From Alteromonas aestuariivivens (GTDB lineage: Bacteria > Pseudomonadota > Gammaproteobacteria > Enterobacterales > Alteromonadaceae): a DNA stretch of 64,000 nucleotides. The notes under the pieces were generated by a model, which worked only from the letters and a program-made list of their open reading frames with translations, did no database searches and was not told where the DNA came from. A program made the translations under genes and the position numbers. Shown here one piece after another: positions 11,201 to 19,302 of the stretch (position 1 is its first letter; every line of letters begins with the position of its first letter). The stretch is taken from the NCBI RefSeq assembly GCF_003367475.1, contig NZ_QRHA01000005.1:62001-126000 (forward strand), read 5' to 3'.

Positions 11201-12848
11201 TTTTGTTCACACTTTTGTCTGCATTAACGACAGCCAGCGACTCGAGGAAAGAGCGTCTGAATGTCCCCGCCGGGTACTCTGAAACAAGCTCACGGTTGGT
11301 GCAATGACTGTTTTTATAGGGTTGTTGCGGAAGATGCGCTTCAGTTGATTCATTGCAGCCCGTATCTGGCGATAACTCATTGATAACCTGAAGCAAGCCG
11401 TGAATTTCAGCATTAAACTCCTGGCGAATGCTTGTGTAGATCTGGTTGAGTTGCTGTTGTTTGACGCTTTTGAAGTAACTGAAAAACAGCTCCTGTGATA
11501 ACCCCACCGTAACTATGCACGTCGCCAGCACTAATCCGAGCACGATCTGGCTCTTGTCACCCTGTTGAATGGCGTAAGTGGTGCTCACAAAGCGCAACTT
11601 TATCAACGGAATGATGGCGATCAAAAATAGTAGCGACATGATCACCCACATCAATACATTAGGCGACAGTTTGAGCTTCTGGGCATTTACCACACGCTTT
11701 TCAATCACCCCAATCAGGTAATAGCTGGTGCCTTCCCGGTTAAGCCCTTTGCCTAATATGGGATGGATGTACACCCGAATTCCCCGGTCACTCAGTTGCG
11801 TATCAACAAACCGGCTCCCCTGCAGGGATAAACGGCTGGCTGCAACAGCCCCGGTGCCGGAAGTCTGTTCTTCATGAGGGTTCAGGACTTTACGAATCAG
11901 CAATTCGGTATCATTGGTCAGCTTTGAAGCATCATTGACCACCGACTTAACCTCACCAGACTCGGTAACCAGCGCAACAGTTTTAAATTGGGTAACCCGC
12001 TGTTTCATGGAGTTGTGAATACTGCTTTCGAGCTGGATGCTCAAGGTTTTACTGAATTCGGAATAACGCTTTTTTGAGACAAAACGAATGGTGTCAAAGG
12101 CAGGAATGGTAAACGAAAAATCACTGTCTGATTCGGATAGCCAGCCCCAGTCTGAGGCAACATGAAACTTCTTAAATTCTATGTCTGCCAGATCCTCTGA
12201 CTGTGAGAGCTTTTCGATTGCTTTTGAAGCTTTCTCTTTGAAATACTTGCTGTAGCATGCCCTTTGCGGATCGGATTCCGTCAGAATACTTTTAATTTCG
12301 ACACAACATTGTGTTTTTTCAGAACTTTCACCTTTACAATCCTTAACTTCTGAATCTTTGTCTTTAGACGTTGAACCTTGATGGCCTTTACTTTCACTTG
12401 CCCCTGACTGTGATAGCTTTTCGATTGCTTTTGAAGCTTTCTCTTTGAAATACTTGCTGCAGCATGCCCTTTGCGGATCGGATTCCGTCAGAATACTTTT
12501 AATTTCGACACAACATTCTGTTTTTTCGGAACTTTCACCTTTACAATCCTTAACTTCTGCATCTTTGTCTTTAGACGTTGAACCTTGATGGCCTTTACTT
12601 TCACTTGTCCCCTTTTCAGAGCCTGAAACGTTATAGGACAACAGGTAATCGGTGGTGGCCTTTACTTTTTCCAGGCTCAGCAACATGGTTCCTTCAATCT
12701 GTTTCAGTTCGCGGAACAACAATGTGTTGAGCGTGTCCTCGTTGCGGCCCATTTTGAAATAATAGACAACACCAAAAATCAGTCCGCCCAGTACTAACAC
12801 GAGGATGAAAAACATCAGTTTTGAGAGGTTGCGTTTGAATGGCGTCAT
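8202..12848 (-). CDS. Very large multipass membrane sensor with Cache-like and STAND-like parts
   Basis: A 1548-aa inner-membrane protein. The first membrane helix is at about residues 11-31. An extracytoplasmic region follows, holding two Cys-rich tandem repeats (about 80-217). There are two helices at about 400-450. A second extracytoplasmic region includes a Cache-like segment near 650 (GFAVLNNNGDVLFHSDD). A block of membrane helices spans about 757-961, then another loop, then a helix near 1117-1139. The cytoplasmic part (about 1140-1480) resembles a degenerate STAND/AAA-type module: I see no Walker A, but there is a hydrophobic Walker B-like strand (VLLVVIADTAPL) and a winged-helix-like end (LILWKMAHG, NESFRQFIL). 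Two helices close the C-terminus. ATG at 12848 is preferred to the TTG at 12854. A sensory role is inferred from Cache; the output is unknown. Confidence 0.75.
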   Translation of the reverse strand: MTPFKRNLSKLMFFILVLVLGGLIFGVVYYFKMGRNEDTLNTLLFRELKQIEGTMLLSLEKVKATTDYLLSYNVSGSEKGTSESKGHQGSTSKDKDAEVKDCKGESSEKTECCVEIKSILTESDPQRACCSKYFKEKASKAIEKLSQSGASESKGHQGSTSKDKDSEVKDCKGESSEKTQCCVEIKSILTESDPQRACYSKYFKEKASKAIEKLSQSEDLADIEFKKFHVASDWGWLSESDSDFSFTIPAFDTIRFVSKKRYSEFSKTLSIQLESSIHNSMKQRVTQFKTVALVTESGEVKSVVNDASKLTNDTELLIRKVLNPHEEQTSGTGAVAASRLSLQGSRFVDTQLSDRGIRVYIHPILGKGLNREGTSYYLIGVIEKRVVNAQKLKLSPNVLMWVIMSLLFLIAIIPLIKLRFVSTTYAIQQGDKSQIVLGLVLATCIVTVGLSQELFFSYFKSVKQQQLNQIYTSIRQEFNAEIHGLLQVINELSPDTGCNESTEAHLPQQPYKNSHCTNRELVSEYPAGTFRRSFLESLAVVNADKSVNKKLHILNISEAVVFRQELDLSKREYVRAGLADDYWKMTVNRAQPMKFFLQRLNNIEDGRKNTLLAVPFGNRKLPPDNTGSNTQGQEIPEIIIAGTRITSLVDRILPNNFGFAVLNNNGDVLFHSDDSLSLIENFFSETNNNPELLIASHHEAMAVPTMMNVDYKGSPHMLVVGALSGETLLHNDGRNPVIHTNVPWQLVAFYNPEELYTNNMIMVFLAVVFILILVIPCFLILRYLSHQRYWQELFGFDENRVTRYALCACLTLASSLAVQFQLGVVQTLSGRLLLWALVVWLLAGVFLYRFFIHFNFYQRWKKPLYSIGIVISTLLLIHLLASQQWGFDVIGINQAYSVAGAVLFAVALAAFALFNDEMPQSGCQRRVNKAVESKRYTKGYVWFLTGVIYLVAVVPAAIITYSAHDYLLQRQAHFEQLNAEHNLAERKQAYNKYLAFLNVTNECSKPPIDAIISSRLEEPNLRAVLAGFFPHDVVCENTKLNTSCESGWANLVNYSQIGVHNFTDNLFDSVFSNTPSDTEFVSHLTFAAKQDLSTEVVPEHRTELRYRADLFMTAASRSGIGPLIIMLMMFGLPLTMYVVIRQMIVQRMLGEHLHDQYRVMPQRTKGEQSAAEFPQLNVSAALQNGHSQLILNASRKKAELELLEQVEMLYQDKVFRVHDCLETHHCLDTHSKEFLFIANVTAQRDANLNRALVVAVRGLEQISQDKELRYNVYELLHELHTMPGVLLVVIADTAPLYRILNPSDYETGESVAAPNTDEKAAWCKLFSEFDKHYAWSPLRKSRLTNPFDANELLHHECLAWPEICELEAKFKMVTKKIKRCAETIENPLDLNDYWYPEQVIEFMQEQAGPFYRRKWEECTVQEKLILWKMAHGASINPANERVIERLVRRCYLYRDKGWHLVNESFRQFILTAEKDSVVSQWVDNTSEGAWSVLRIPIFAVLLVLLAIFVYSSGSSLNTLLSIATATLGLIPLLIKNVSLLKGGGVELE
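12195..12608 (-). repeat. Two tandem copies of a 207-bp Cys-rich coding repeat
   Basis: Within the Cache protein gene, 12195-12401 and 12402-12608 are tandem copies of a 207-bp (69-codon) unit. By eye they differ at about seven positions. Each encodes a Ser/Lys/Glu-rich segment with cysteine pairs (KDCKGESSEKT, then CCVEIKS, then RACCSKYF). The first protein copy has five cysteines. The second has four, one being changed to tyrosine. The low divergence points to a recent in-frame duplication. Confidence 0.9.
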
Positions 12849-13065
12849 AAGCAACGTTTCGCGGGCACCTGTTTCCAGATTTCTCGGATTTCAGTTGAAA
12901 GCGTTGATGCCACTTTCACTATTCAAATCCTTCGTCGCTATTCAGCTTAAGAAAGAATTGGCTAATTTGCCTGTTTAACCAGTGATATGAAAGGCGGGCT
13001 CCATTCAATAACCGATTAAGGGCAGGCATTCACTCCTGTAAGGTGGGATCGGGCTCCACTTTATC

Positions 13066-13953
13066 TCACACCGCAGAGTTTGCCATGCACTGCTCCCACA
13101 ACGCCTGTCCAGCGACCGATATGCTGCCCCGTGAAGCTTTAACCATACCCACTCGCTTAACCAGGGGGTTCCCATCGATAGGCAAACAGATAAGCCCCTG
13201 GCTTTCCATTTGCTCGCGGCACAACTGGGGTACCACAGACACTCCTATATCCTGCGCAATAAACTGCCTGACAGAACTGAGCTGACCGGTTTCAGCAACA
13301 ATATTGAGAAACCAGCCCTCAGGTACCAGCGAATCAGTCCAGCCGCGCACTGCCGAACCCCGGTTCATAGCAATGAACGGGCACTTTAAAAGTTCCTCAA
13401 CTGAGATTTTAGTTTGCAAAGCATAGGGGTGCTCAGATGCAAATACGGCCATAAAGCGGTCTTCAAAAAAAGGGATAAAGTCCAGCCCATCCAGAGACTC
13501 CGGTTCGAAGGTAAAACCAATTTCCGCTTTGCCGTTCAATACACTGTCGATCACCTGTTCCATGACGATATCGAGGATCCTGAGGCGAATATTCGGCCAG
13601 TGGTTCCGGTATTGCTTTAAATATCCGGGCAGGTAAGACTCAGCAAACGAAGGCATCGCGGCAATGGTGAGTTTGCCTTGCTGCATAGCAAACAGGTTCT
13701 GCATATCCTCAAAGGTTTCATCCCACTCGCCTACCAAACGACGAGCGGCAGGCAACAATGCACAGCCTTCAGGGGTGAGCTGCACCCGACGGGTTGTTCT
13801 GCTGAACAGCTTACCGCCAAGTTGTGATTCCATCTTCTTAATCGCGCTGGAAAGTGCAGGCTGAGTGAGATGCAGTTTTTCTGCGGCCTCAGCAAACGTG
13901 GCAGAATCCGCCACCTGGATAAACGCCAGCATGTTTCGGTAGGAAATGGCCAT
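13066..13953 (-). CDS. LysR-family regulator divergent from scoAB
   Basis: A 295-aa LysR-type transcription factor. The N-terminal winged helix (residues about 1-60, with ADSATFAEAAEKLHLTQPALSSAIKKMESQLG) is typical, followed by a substrate-binding-like domain. It is transcribed away from the 3-oxoacid CoA-transferase genes with a 106-bp shared promoter region. This is the usual layout for a LysR regulator and its target, so control of scoAB is likely. The inducer is unknown; a ketoacid or CoA ester is a guess. Confidence 0.88.
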   Translation of the reverse strand: MAISYRNMLAFIQVADSATFAEAAEKLHLTQPALSSAIKKMESQLGGKLFSRTTRRVQLTPEGCALLPAARRLVGEWDETFEDMQNLFAMQQGKLTIAAMPSFAESYLPGYLKQYRNHWPNIRLRILDIVMEQVIDSVLNGKAEIGFTFEPESLDGLDFIPFFEDRFMAVFASEHPYALQTKISVEELLKCPFIAMNRGSAVRGWTDSLVPEGWFLNIVAETGQLSSVRQFIAQDIGVSVVPQLCREQMESQGLICLPIDGNPLVKRVGMVKASRGSISVAGQALWEQCMANSAV

Positions 13954-13969
13954 TTAATAAATTTTTCTT

Positions 13970-13987
13970 ATTAATAATGATATTAAT
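13970..13987. promoter_or_regulatory. AT-rich dyad in the LysR/scoA divergent promoter
   Basis: ATTAAT (13970-13975) and ATTAAT (13982-13987) form an inverted repeat with a 6-base spacer and contain LysR-type T-N11-A spacings. The dyad lies 17 bp before the LysR start and 73 bp before scoA. It is a plausible site for the LysR protein, but the surrounding DNA is AT-rich, so chance is possible. Confidence 0.35.
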
Positions 13988-14059
13988 TCAATTTTACATA
14001 ACCACGTGTCTAACCGATACTCCTTTTTGTTTACTTTGTATTAACAAGGAGATGCTTAT

Positions 14060-14767
14060 ATGTCGGGTTTCGATAAAGTCGTCACCAGCTATGACGCCGC
14101 GCTGCAGGGGCTGGATGACAACATGACTGTCATCGCCGGCGGTTTTGGATTGTGCGGCATTCCGGAAGGCCTGATAGCCCAAATTCAAAAACTGGGTGTG
14201 AAAGGGCTTACCGTGGTTTCCAACAATTGCGGTGTCGATGACTTTGGCCTTGGCCTGCTGCTAAAAGACCGCCAGATTAAGAAGATGATTTCCTCTTACG
14301 TGGGTGAAAATGCCCTGTTCGAACAACAACTGTTAAGTGGGGAACTGGAAGTGGAACTCACTCCCCAGGGCACTCTGGCTGAAAAAATGCGTGCCGGCGG
14401 TGCAGGTATCCCGGCATTCTATACCGCTACCGGTTACGGCACCCCGGTAGGAGAAGGTAAACCGGTACGGGAATTCAACGGCAGGCCATACATACTCGAA
14501 GAGTCAATCACTGGCGATTTCGCCATCGTGAAGGCCTGGAAAGCCGACAGATACGGAAATTGCGTATACCGCCACACCGCTCAGAACTTCAACCCCATGG
14601 CTGCAACCGCAGGCAAAATTACCGTTGTGGAGGTGGAAGAAATTGTTGAGCCCGGCGAACTGGATCCGGCCCACATTCACACGCCGGGTATTTACGTAGA
14701 CCGGGTAATACTGGGTTCCTTTGAAAAACGCATTGAAAGAAAAGTTCTGGCAAAGGAGGCGAACTGA
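14060..14767 (+). CDS. scoA: 3-oxoacid CoA-transferase subunit A
   Basis: A 235-aa alpha subunit of succinyl-CoA:3-ketoacid CoA-transferase, which activates acetoacetate using succinyl-CoA. The glycine-rich [13 protein letters not shown] segment near the N-terminus and the later [15 protein letters not shown] segment are characteristic of family I CoA-transferase A chains. The ATG has an AAGGAG site just upstream. It is followed after one base by the B subunit, so the two chains are made together. The role is inferred to be ketone-body or short-chain acyl metabolism. Confidence 0.93.
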   Translation: MSGFDKVVTSYDAALQGLDDNMTVIAGGFGLCGIPEGLIAQIQKLGVKGLTVVSNNCGVDDFGLGLLLKDRQIKKMISSYVGENALFEQQLLSGELEVELTPQGTLAEKMRAGGAGIPAFYTATGYGTPVGEGKPVREFNGRPYILEESITGDFAIVKAWKADRYGNCVYRHTAQNFNPMAATAGKITVVEVEEIVEPGELDPAHIHTPGIYVDRVILGSFEKRIERKVLAKEAN

Positions 14768-14768
14768 T

Positions 14769-15425
14769 ATGGCACTGACCCGAGAGCAAATCGCCATGCG
14801 AGTGGCACAGGAATTCAAAGACGGCAGCTATGTAAACCTGGGGATTGGCATCCCGACACTGGCTGCCAACTACGTACCAAAAGGTATTGAGGTGATGCTT
14901 CAGTCAGAAAACGGGCTTCTGGGTATGGGCCGCTACCCGAGTGAAGCGGAAGTAGATGCAGACATGATTAACGCTGGCAAAGAAACCGTTACTGCCATTA
15001 CCGGCGCATCGATTTTCAACTCTGCAGAGAGTTTTGCCATGATCCGTGGCGGGCATGTGGATTTCACCGTGCTGGGAGCTTTCGAGGTGGATGTGTATGG
15101 CAACATCGCGTCCTGGATGATCCCCGGAAAACTGATAAAAGGCATGGGCGGTGCCATGGACCTGGTTGCCGGTGCAAAAAACATTATTGTCACCATGACC
15201 CACGCCGACAAGCATGGTAACTCCAAATTATTAGCCCAGTGCACCCTGCCCCTCACCGGCGTAAATTGCATTACCCGAATCATTACTGACCTGGCAGTAA
15301 TGGAAGTGGCCGACGGTGCATTCCACCTGAAGGAGCGCGCTCCGGGAGTGGCTGTTGAAGAAATCCGGCAAAAAACCGCTGGGCGTCTGATAGTCGAGGG
15401 TGATATTCCTGAAATGATTTTTTAA
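14769..15425 (+). CDS. scoB: 3-oxoacid CoA-transferase subunit B
   Basis: A 218-aa beta subunit of the same transferase. It carries the SENGLLGMG motif whose glutamate forms the covalent CoA thioester during catalysis. I began at the ATG at 14769, one base after the scoA stop, because AAAGGAGG lies at the right distance. The longer open frame upstream runs inside scoA and is not used. LVAGAKNIIVTMTHADKHG is the conserved C-terminal half signature. Confidence 0.93.
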   Translation: MALTREQIAMRVAQEFKDGSYVNLGIGIPTLAANYVPKGIEVMLQSENGLLGMGRYPSEAEVDADMINAGKETVTAITGASIFNSAESFAMIRGGHVDFTVLGAFEVDVYGNIASWMIPGKLIKGMGGAMDLVAGAKNIIVTMTHADKHGNSKLLAQCTLPLTGVNCITRIITDLAVMEVADGAFHLKERAPGVAVEEIRQKTAGRLIVEGDIPEMIF

Positions 15426-15448
15426 GCCTTTTTGATGTTATGCGTCGC

Positions 15449-15509
15449 TGGGCCATGGCCCACGGCGCCAAATCCTCCTGAATACCGGCCCCCGGCATTG
15501 GTATTCAGG
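15449..15509. terminator. Two hairpins between scoB and the helicase gene
   Basis: A 14-bp perfect palindrome TGGGCCATGGCCCA lies at 15449-15462. A 10-bp inverted repeat follows, CCTGAATACC (15477-15486) with GGTATTCAGG (15500-15509) around a GC-rich loop. There is no clear T tract after either. They may end the scoAB transcript by a non-canonical route, stabilise its 3' end, or form structure in the helicase leader. Confidence 0.45.
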
Positions 15510-15555
15510 CCAATTTCAGCGATAATGGCGGCAGTTTTTTCAATGAGGCAGCCTT

Positions 15556-16893
15556 TTGCAAATCCAAGACCTTCCCGTCCATCATAAAATCATTACCCGC
15601 CTTGCAGATCGGGGCCTGGAAAACCTCACGGAAATCCAGCAACAAACCATTCTGCCAGCCCTTCAAGGCAAGGACATCATCGCCTCTTCGAAAACCGGAT
15701 CCGGAAAAACACTGGCATTTCTTATCCCGGCGGTGCACAGGTTGATGACCACAAAAGCCCTTTCCCGCCAGGATCCTCGCGCATTAATTCTGGCGCCAAC
15801 CCGGGAACTGGCCAAACAGGTCTTCCAGGAAGTAAAAAACCTGATTGCCCGGCAGGGGTTGCAAGCAACACTGATACTGGGTGGCGAAAACTTTAATGAT
15901 CAGGCCAAAGCGCTGGCCAGAAGCCCGCATATCGTAGTGGGTACAGCAGGACGGATTGCAGACCACCTTAAAGACAAAAGTTTTTATCTTAATGGGCTTG
16001 AATTGCTGATTTTTGACGAAGCAGACCGGATGATGGACTTGGGCTTTGCCAGCGAACTGAACCTGATTAATCAGTACGCTGATCACCGAAAACGCCAGAC
16101 CATGCTTTTTTCTGCCACACTGGATAACCTGGAACTGGAACACTTCTCACGCGAGTTGCTGAAATCTCCTGTTCGGGTTGCCATTGGCAGCGCTGCCGAA
16201 CAGCATCAGGATATAGAGCAGTCATTGTATTTTGCCGACAACGTTGAACATAAAGACGAGTTACTACAGGTGCTGCTGGACGCTCACAGCTTTAATCAGG
16301 CTATTGTGTTCACCGCAACACGGGAAGATACCGATCGGATCACTGCGGCCCTCAACCAGCAACATCGTGAAGCCATCGCTCTGCGCGGAGATTTGCCACA
16401 GAATCAGCGGGCTCAGATTATGAGCGCCTTTGGTCGTGGCCAGTACAGTATTCTGGTCACAACAGATGTGGCTTCCCGCGGCCTTGACTTGCTGAAAGTT
16501 GGTCTGGTGATCAATTTTGATCTTCCCAAACAGGCCGATGAGTATATTCACCGTATTGGCCGCACCGGGCGCGCCGGGCAGCACGGCATTGCCATTTCGC
16601 TTGTAGGGCCCCGAGACTGGAAAAGCTATCTTGCCATTAAATCACGGGTAGCTTACCCAATGGAATGCCAACCTCTGGAGCAATCTCCGGCGAAATTCAG
16701 CGGAAAAGTTGCCAAAAAACGGGTTAAAAATGAGGTCGGCAGTGATGCTGACGCTGCAACAGCGAAAAGCAATGATTCAGCGCCGGTACGCCCAACACCA
16801 AAACGGGTTAAAACCATGCTGGGCACCGAAGCCGGTAATCTGCCCATTATACGTCGCAAGCGGGAATTGAAAGCGGATGATGAGGAAGAATAA
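15556..16893 (+). CDS. DEAD-box ATP-dependent RNA helicase
   Basis: A 445-aa RNA helicase with all core motifs: a Q-motif glutamine (PTEIQ-like, LTEIQQQT), motif I (ASSKTGSGKT), Ia (APTRELA), Ib (GTAGR), II (DEAD), III (SAT), V and VI (HRIGRTGRAG). A short basic, low-complexity tail follows from about residue 370 and probably helps bind RNA. The start is TTG at 15556, with GAGG 7 bases upstream and no in-frame ATG nearby. It is convergent with the beta-helix enzyme across a perfect terminator. It belongs to the RhlE/SrmB-like group, but I would not choose a specific symbol. Confidence 0.92.
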   Translation: MQIQDLPVHHKIITRLADRGLENLTEIQQQTILPALQGKDIIASSKTGSGKTLAFLIPAVHRLMTTKALSRQDPRALILAPTRELAKQVFQEVKNLIARQGLQATLILGGENFNDQAKALARSPHIVVGTAGRIADHLKDKSFYLNGLELLIFDEADRMMDLGFASELNLINQYADHRKRQTMLFSATLDNLELEHFSRELLKSPVRVAIGSAAEQHQDIEQSLYFADNVEHKDELLQVLLDAHSFNQAIVFTATREDTDRITAALNQQHREAIALRGDLPQNQRAQIMSAFGRGQYSILVTTDVASRGLDLLKVGLVINFDLPKQADEYIHRIGRTGRAGQHGIAISLVGPRDWKSYLAIKSRVAYPMECQPLEQSPAKFSGKVAKKRVKNEVGSDADAATAKSNDSAPVRPTPKRVKTMLGTEAGNLPIIRRKRELKADDEEE

Positions 16894-16915
16894 GGCCGAT
16901 AGAATCGGCCTTTAA
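16892..16915. terminator. Bidirectional terminator between the helicase and beta-helix genes
   Basis: AAGGCCGAT (16892-16900) and ATCGGCCTT (16904-16912) make a perfect 9-bp stem with a 3-base loop, followed by T residues on the plus strand and overlapping the helicase stop codon. Its position between two convergent genes suggests it serves both. Confidence 0.75.
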
Positions 16916-16921
16916 GACGGG

Positions 16922-18322
16922 TCAGTTCGAAGGCGTAAGTTGCCACAGTGTTCTGTCGCCGGTCCAGGTATTCGGCCCCAGCCTGAACATGGTTTCGTCT
17001 TCTTTTATATGTAACCGCAGACCACTGGTGCGATGTATTAACCGGCCCCAGTCCCCTTCTGCCACGTATTTCCATTCGTAATCAGAACCGGTATTGCTCG
17101 CACTAAAATGCAGCACATTGAGGCCATCCGTTGAGCCCATCACGTTACCGTTGGCCTCGCTCTCAAGTCGGAACCATTCACCATCGGTTTTCACCAGATC
17201 CCACTGGTGGTAAATTGAAACATTGTTGTTCAGGCTAACGGTATTGGTTGAGGTATGATAACGCAGATGCTCACCGGACGCCTTGTGGTCCAGAACTTTG
17301 ATCCCCGCAGCCACGCCCTGGTTGCGGCATTCGTAATAGTTGGTTTTTGAGGAACTACCGCAGATATTGCTGGTAACGGTTCCGTTTGAGTAGCCAGCCC
17401 ACTGCTGCACATCAATCAATGCATTGGTTACAGTGAGACTCAGGCTCATACCTGCTTCTCGCTGACTGACCACGGTCGCATTTTGATTTTCAAACACTAA
17501 ATCATCTATTTCAATTGTGCGCGCCAAACCTCCTTCTCGGTGCACAATTAGCGCTCGTCCATCTGCTCCACGGCCACTATCACCATTTACCTTCAGACCC
17601 TGAAAAATCCCCTTGGCATTGTTGTCAATATTGGTCCCCCAACCAAGCTGAATAGGTACAGCGTTGAGGATCATCTTTACTTCATTGTTGATATAGGTAG
17701 TGGTGCCATAATACACCTTGAAGATGTCATCTCCGGTTTCAAAATAGCTGTTTTTAATCACCGAGCCATCGCCCGCAACCACACCGTCGCTGTTGTTACC
17801 CTCTCCACCACGGCTGTCAATGGCACGAATGCCATCCAGGTTCATCTTATCAGTACCTCTGGCGGTAAAATGAAAGCCTTTTGGGTCGAGACTTGTCAGG
17901 TTTGTGACCGTCAACGTGCCACCACTAATGTAAAAGGTTGAAATCTCAAATGCCTTCACACCTTCCCGGTTCTTTGTGTACTTTGTTTCGGGTGTACCGT
18001 ATACGACCGATGTGGTTTTATTTTTACCCTCTACCGTCGCGCTGGCGGAGAAATGAAACTGACCGGTTACGGTAACTCCACTGTTAATGACCACCTTCTG
18101 CACCGATGTAGGCACTTCCCAAACGGTATCAAAATACGTTGGCCGTCCGCTTAACGCAATAGTGCCCGAGGACGTAAACGTAATTGTACCGGTGGCGGCA
18201 TCCCAGGTTGTGTTACCCGTATAGCTGTTCTGCAGCGTACTGACACTCTGTGCCGCAAATGTGCTGAACCCTAACCCCATCAGCACAACACCTAAAATAA
18301 CCACATAAATTTTTCTTGTCAT
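16922..18322 (-). CDS. Secreted beta-helix polysaccharide-type enzyme with lectin-like tail
   Basis: A 466-aa exported protein with a classical signal peptide (KIYVVILGVVLMGLGFSTFAAQ). I chose the ATG at 18322 because AGGAAG lies 6 bases upstream; an upstream in-frame start would bury the signal. The body (about 60-330) has the repeated N/D/G-turn pattern of a right-handed parallel beta-helix. It contains NNSDGV and ETGDDI, reminiscent of the NTDG and GDD motifs of polygalacturonase-like glycoside hydrolases (GH28, GH49 and relatives). The C-terminal 120 residues resemble a ricin-type beta-trefoil, ending in a W-Q-L motif. The substrate is unknown; a marine or plant polysaccharide is an inference. 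It stands alone, with no transporter or SusD-like partner nearby. Confidence 0.65.
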   Translation of the reverse strand: MTRKIYVVILGVVLMGLGFSTFAAQSVSTLQNSYTGNTTWDAATGTITFTSSGTIALSGRPTYFDTVWEVPTSVQKVVINSGVTVTGQFHFSASATVEGKNKTTSVVYGTPETKYTKNREGVKAFEISTFYISGGTLTVTNLTSLDPKGFHFTARGTDKMNLDGIRAIDSRGGEGNNSDGVVAGDGSVIKNSYFETGDDIFKVYYGTTTYINNEVKMILNAVPIQLGWGTNIDNNAKGIFQGLKVNGDSGRGADGRALIVHREGGLARTIEIDDLVFENQNATVVSQREAGMSLSLTVTNALIDVQQWAGYSNGTVTSNICGSSSKTNYYECRNQGVAAGIKVLDHKASGEHLRYHTSTNTVSLNNNVSIYHQWDLVKTDGEWFRLESEANGNVMGSTDGLNVLHFSASNTGSDYEWKYVAEGDWGRLIHRTSGLRLHIKEDETMFRLGPNTWTGDRTLWQLTPSN

Positions 18323-18998
18323 AGATCTTCCTAGGTTGTTGGTGGCTTTCACCACGTCTTCCAACTACCGTGCGTTCGCTTATGCGTAATTCAGGTGTAA
18401 ACGAAGGGCACCACTCCTGGGGTAATCGCCAATTGTTAATAAATAGTATAATAATAACGTATTATTCGTTAACAATCGTAGACAGCATTTTGGGGTTACG
18501 CAAAGAAGAATTTTTAATTGAGAGTTATCAGAAAGGTTTTTACACTGCGAAAGAAACCGCGCAGTCAAAGAACCGCTGAAAGGAATTTAACCAGGAAAAA
18601 CGCTGCCAAAGCAGCGATCAAAACCAAAACTGGTATAAAACTAAAACAACTATTCTGGCAGGACATCGCGATGGGTGCTTGGATGGTATTTAAGGCAGTA
18701 GGGAATACGACATTGATGAAGTAACGGCAAAAGTAAACCGAACTTTTTTGCCCTTGTGACATTGGAGCATATCACTTTCATCACTTAAAAAGAAAAAATG
18801 GATTGCGATTTACCACGGTCCGTTTACCAGATAGGCGCTGGTTTTGCTTCCGATTTCCGTGTCTGTTGTCATGTATTTAGCAGCCAGTAGAAGCGGCTCT
18901 TTTGGCGTACCAAACATCATAAGGTATGCAGTTCATCAACTCAGCGGATTGCAGTCGCATTCATAAAAGCCACTGCAACACCGCTTGAGAGTGTTCGC
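18323..18998. other. 676-bp stretch with no convincing gene
   Basis: Gene-poor DNA between the beta-helix enzyme and the EF-hand gene. It holds an AT-rich segment near 18435-18475 (likely promoter material for the beta-helix gene), a minus-strand terminator (18596-18616) and a short minus-strand open frame at 18810-18920. That frame's 36 residues (MMFGTPKEPLLLAAKYM, ending YLVNGPW) look protein-like but lack a ribosome site. It may be the tail of a deleted gene. Two overlapping frames of 65-69 aa elsewhere in the stretch have no supporting signals. Confidence 0.5.
18596..18616 (-). terminator. Minus-strand Rho-independent terminator
   Basis: CGCTGC and GCAGCG (18601-18606 and 18611-18616) pair around a 4-base loop. 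Read on the minus strand the stem is followed by five T. It could end a transcript coming from trhO and the EF-hand gene, about 380 bases upstream, or from a gene that has been lost. Confidence 0.55.
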
Positions 18999-19241
18999 TC
19001 AGTATTCCCACCAGCCTTCCTGCCACCAGGCAAGAAATTCTTCAAAGTCGATGTAACCATCGTCGTTACTGTCGATCAGTTTGAACCCTTCTTCCACGTG
19101 ACTGGCTTTGGTTTTTGGCGATAAGACCGTTAAAAGTTCGATGAATTCAGGCAGGTCGATTTGACCATTTCCATCGCGGTCGAAAAAACTGAAATCGCTT
19201 TTGATTTCTTCAATTTTTTGATCAGATAGCTGGGCTTCCAC
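18999..19241 (-). CDS. Small EF-hand calcium-binding protein
   Basis: An 80-aa calmodulin-like protein with two complete EF-hand loops, DRDGNGQIDLPE and DSNDDGYIDFEE. Both have acidic residues at the expected calcium-ligand positions and a final glutamate. There is no signal peptide, so it should be cytosolic. It ends in an aromatic stretch (WWQEGWWEY). I chose a GTG start at 19241, with AAGGGA six bases upstream; a TTG 33 bases earlier is possible. It lies 61 bases downstream of trhO on the same strand and is probably co-transcribed. The role is unknown; calcium buffering or signalling is inferred from the fold. Confidence 0.82.
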   Translation of the reverse strand: MEAQLSDQKIEEIKSDFSFFDRDGNGQIDLPEFIELLTVLSPKTKASHVEEGFKLIDSNDDGYIDFEEFLAWWQEGWWEY

Positions 19242-19302
19242 TGGGCGTCCCTTATCGTTTCCTACGTCGGACAAGCAGTGTACCGCCCCGCTCTTATGCT
19301 GT

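Noticed and set aside
18565..18762. 65-aa minus-strand frame with a hydrophobic end
   Set aside because: A good minus-strand terminator lies inside it, and it has no ribosome site.
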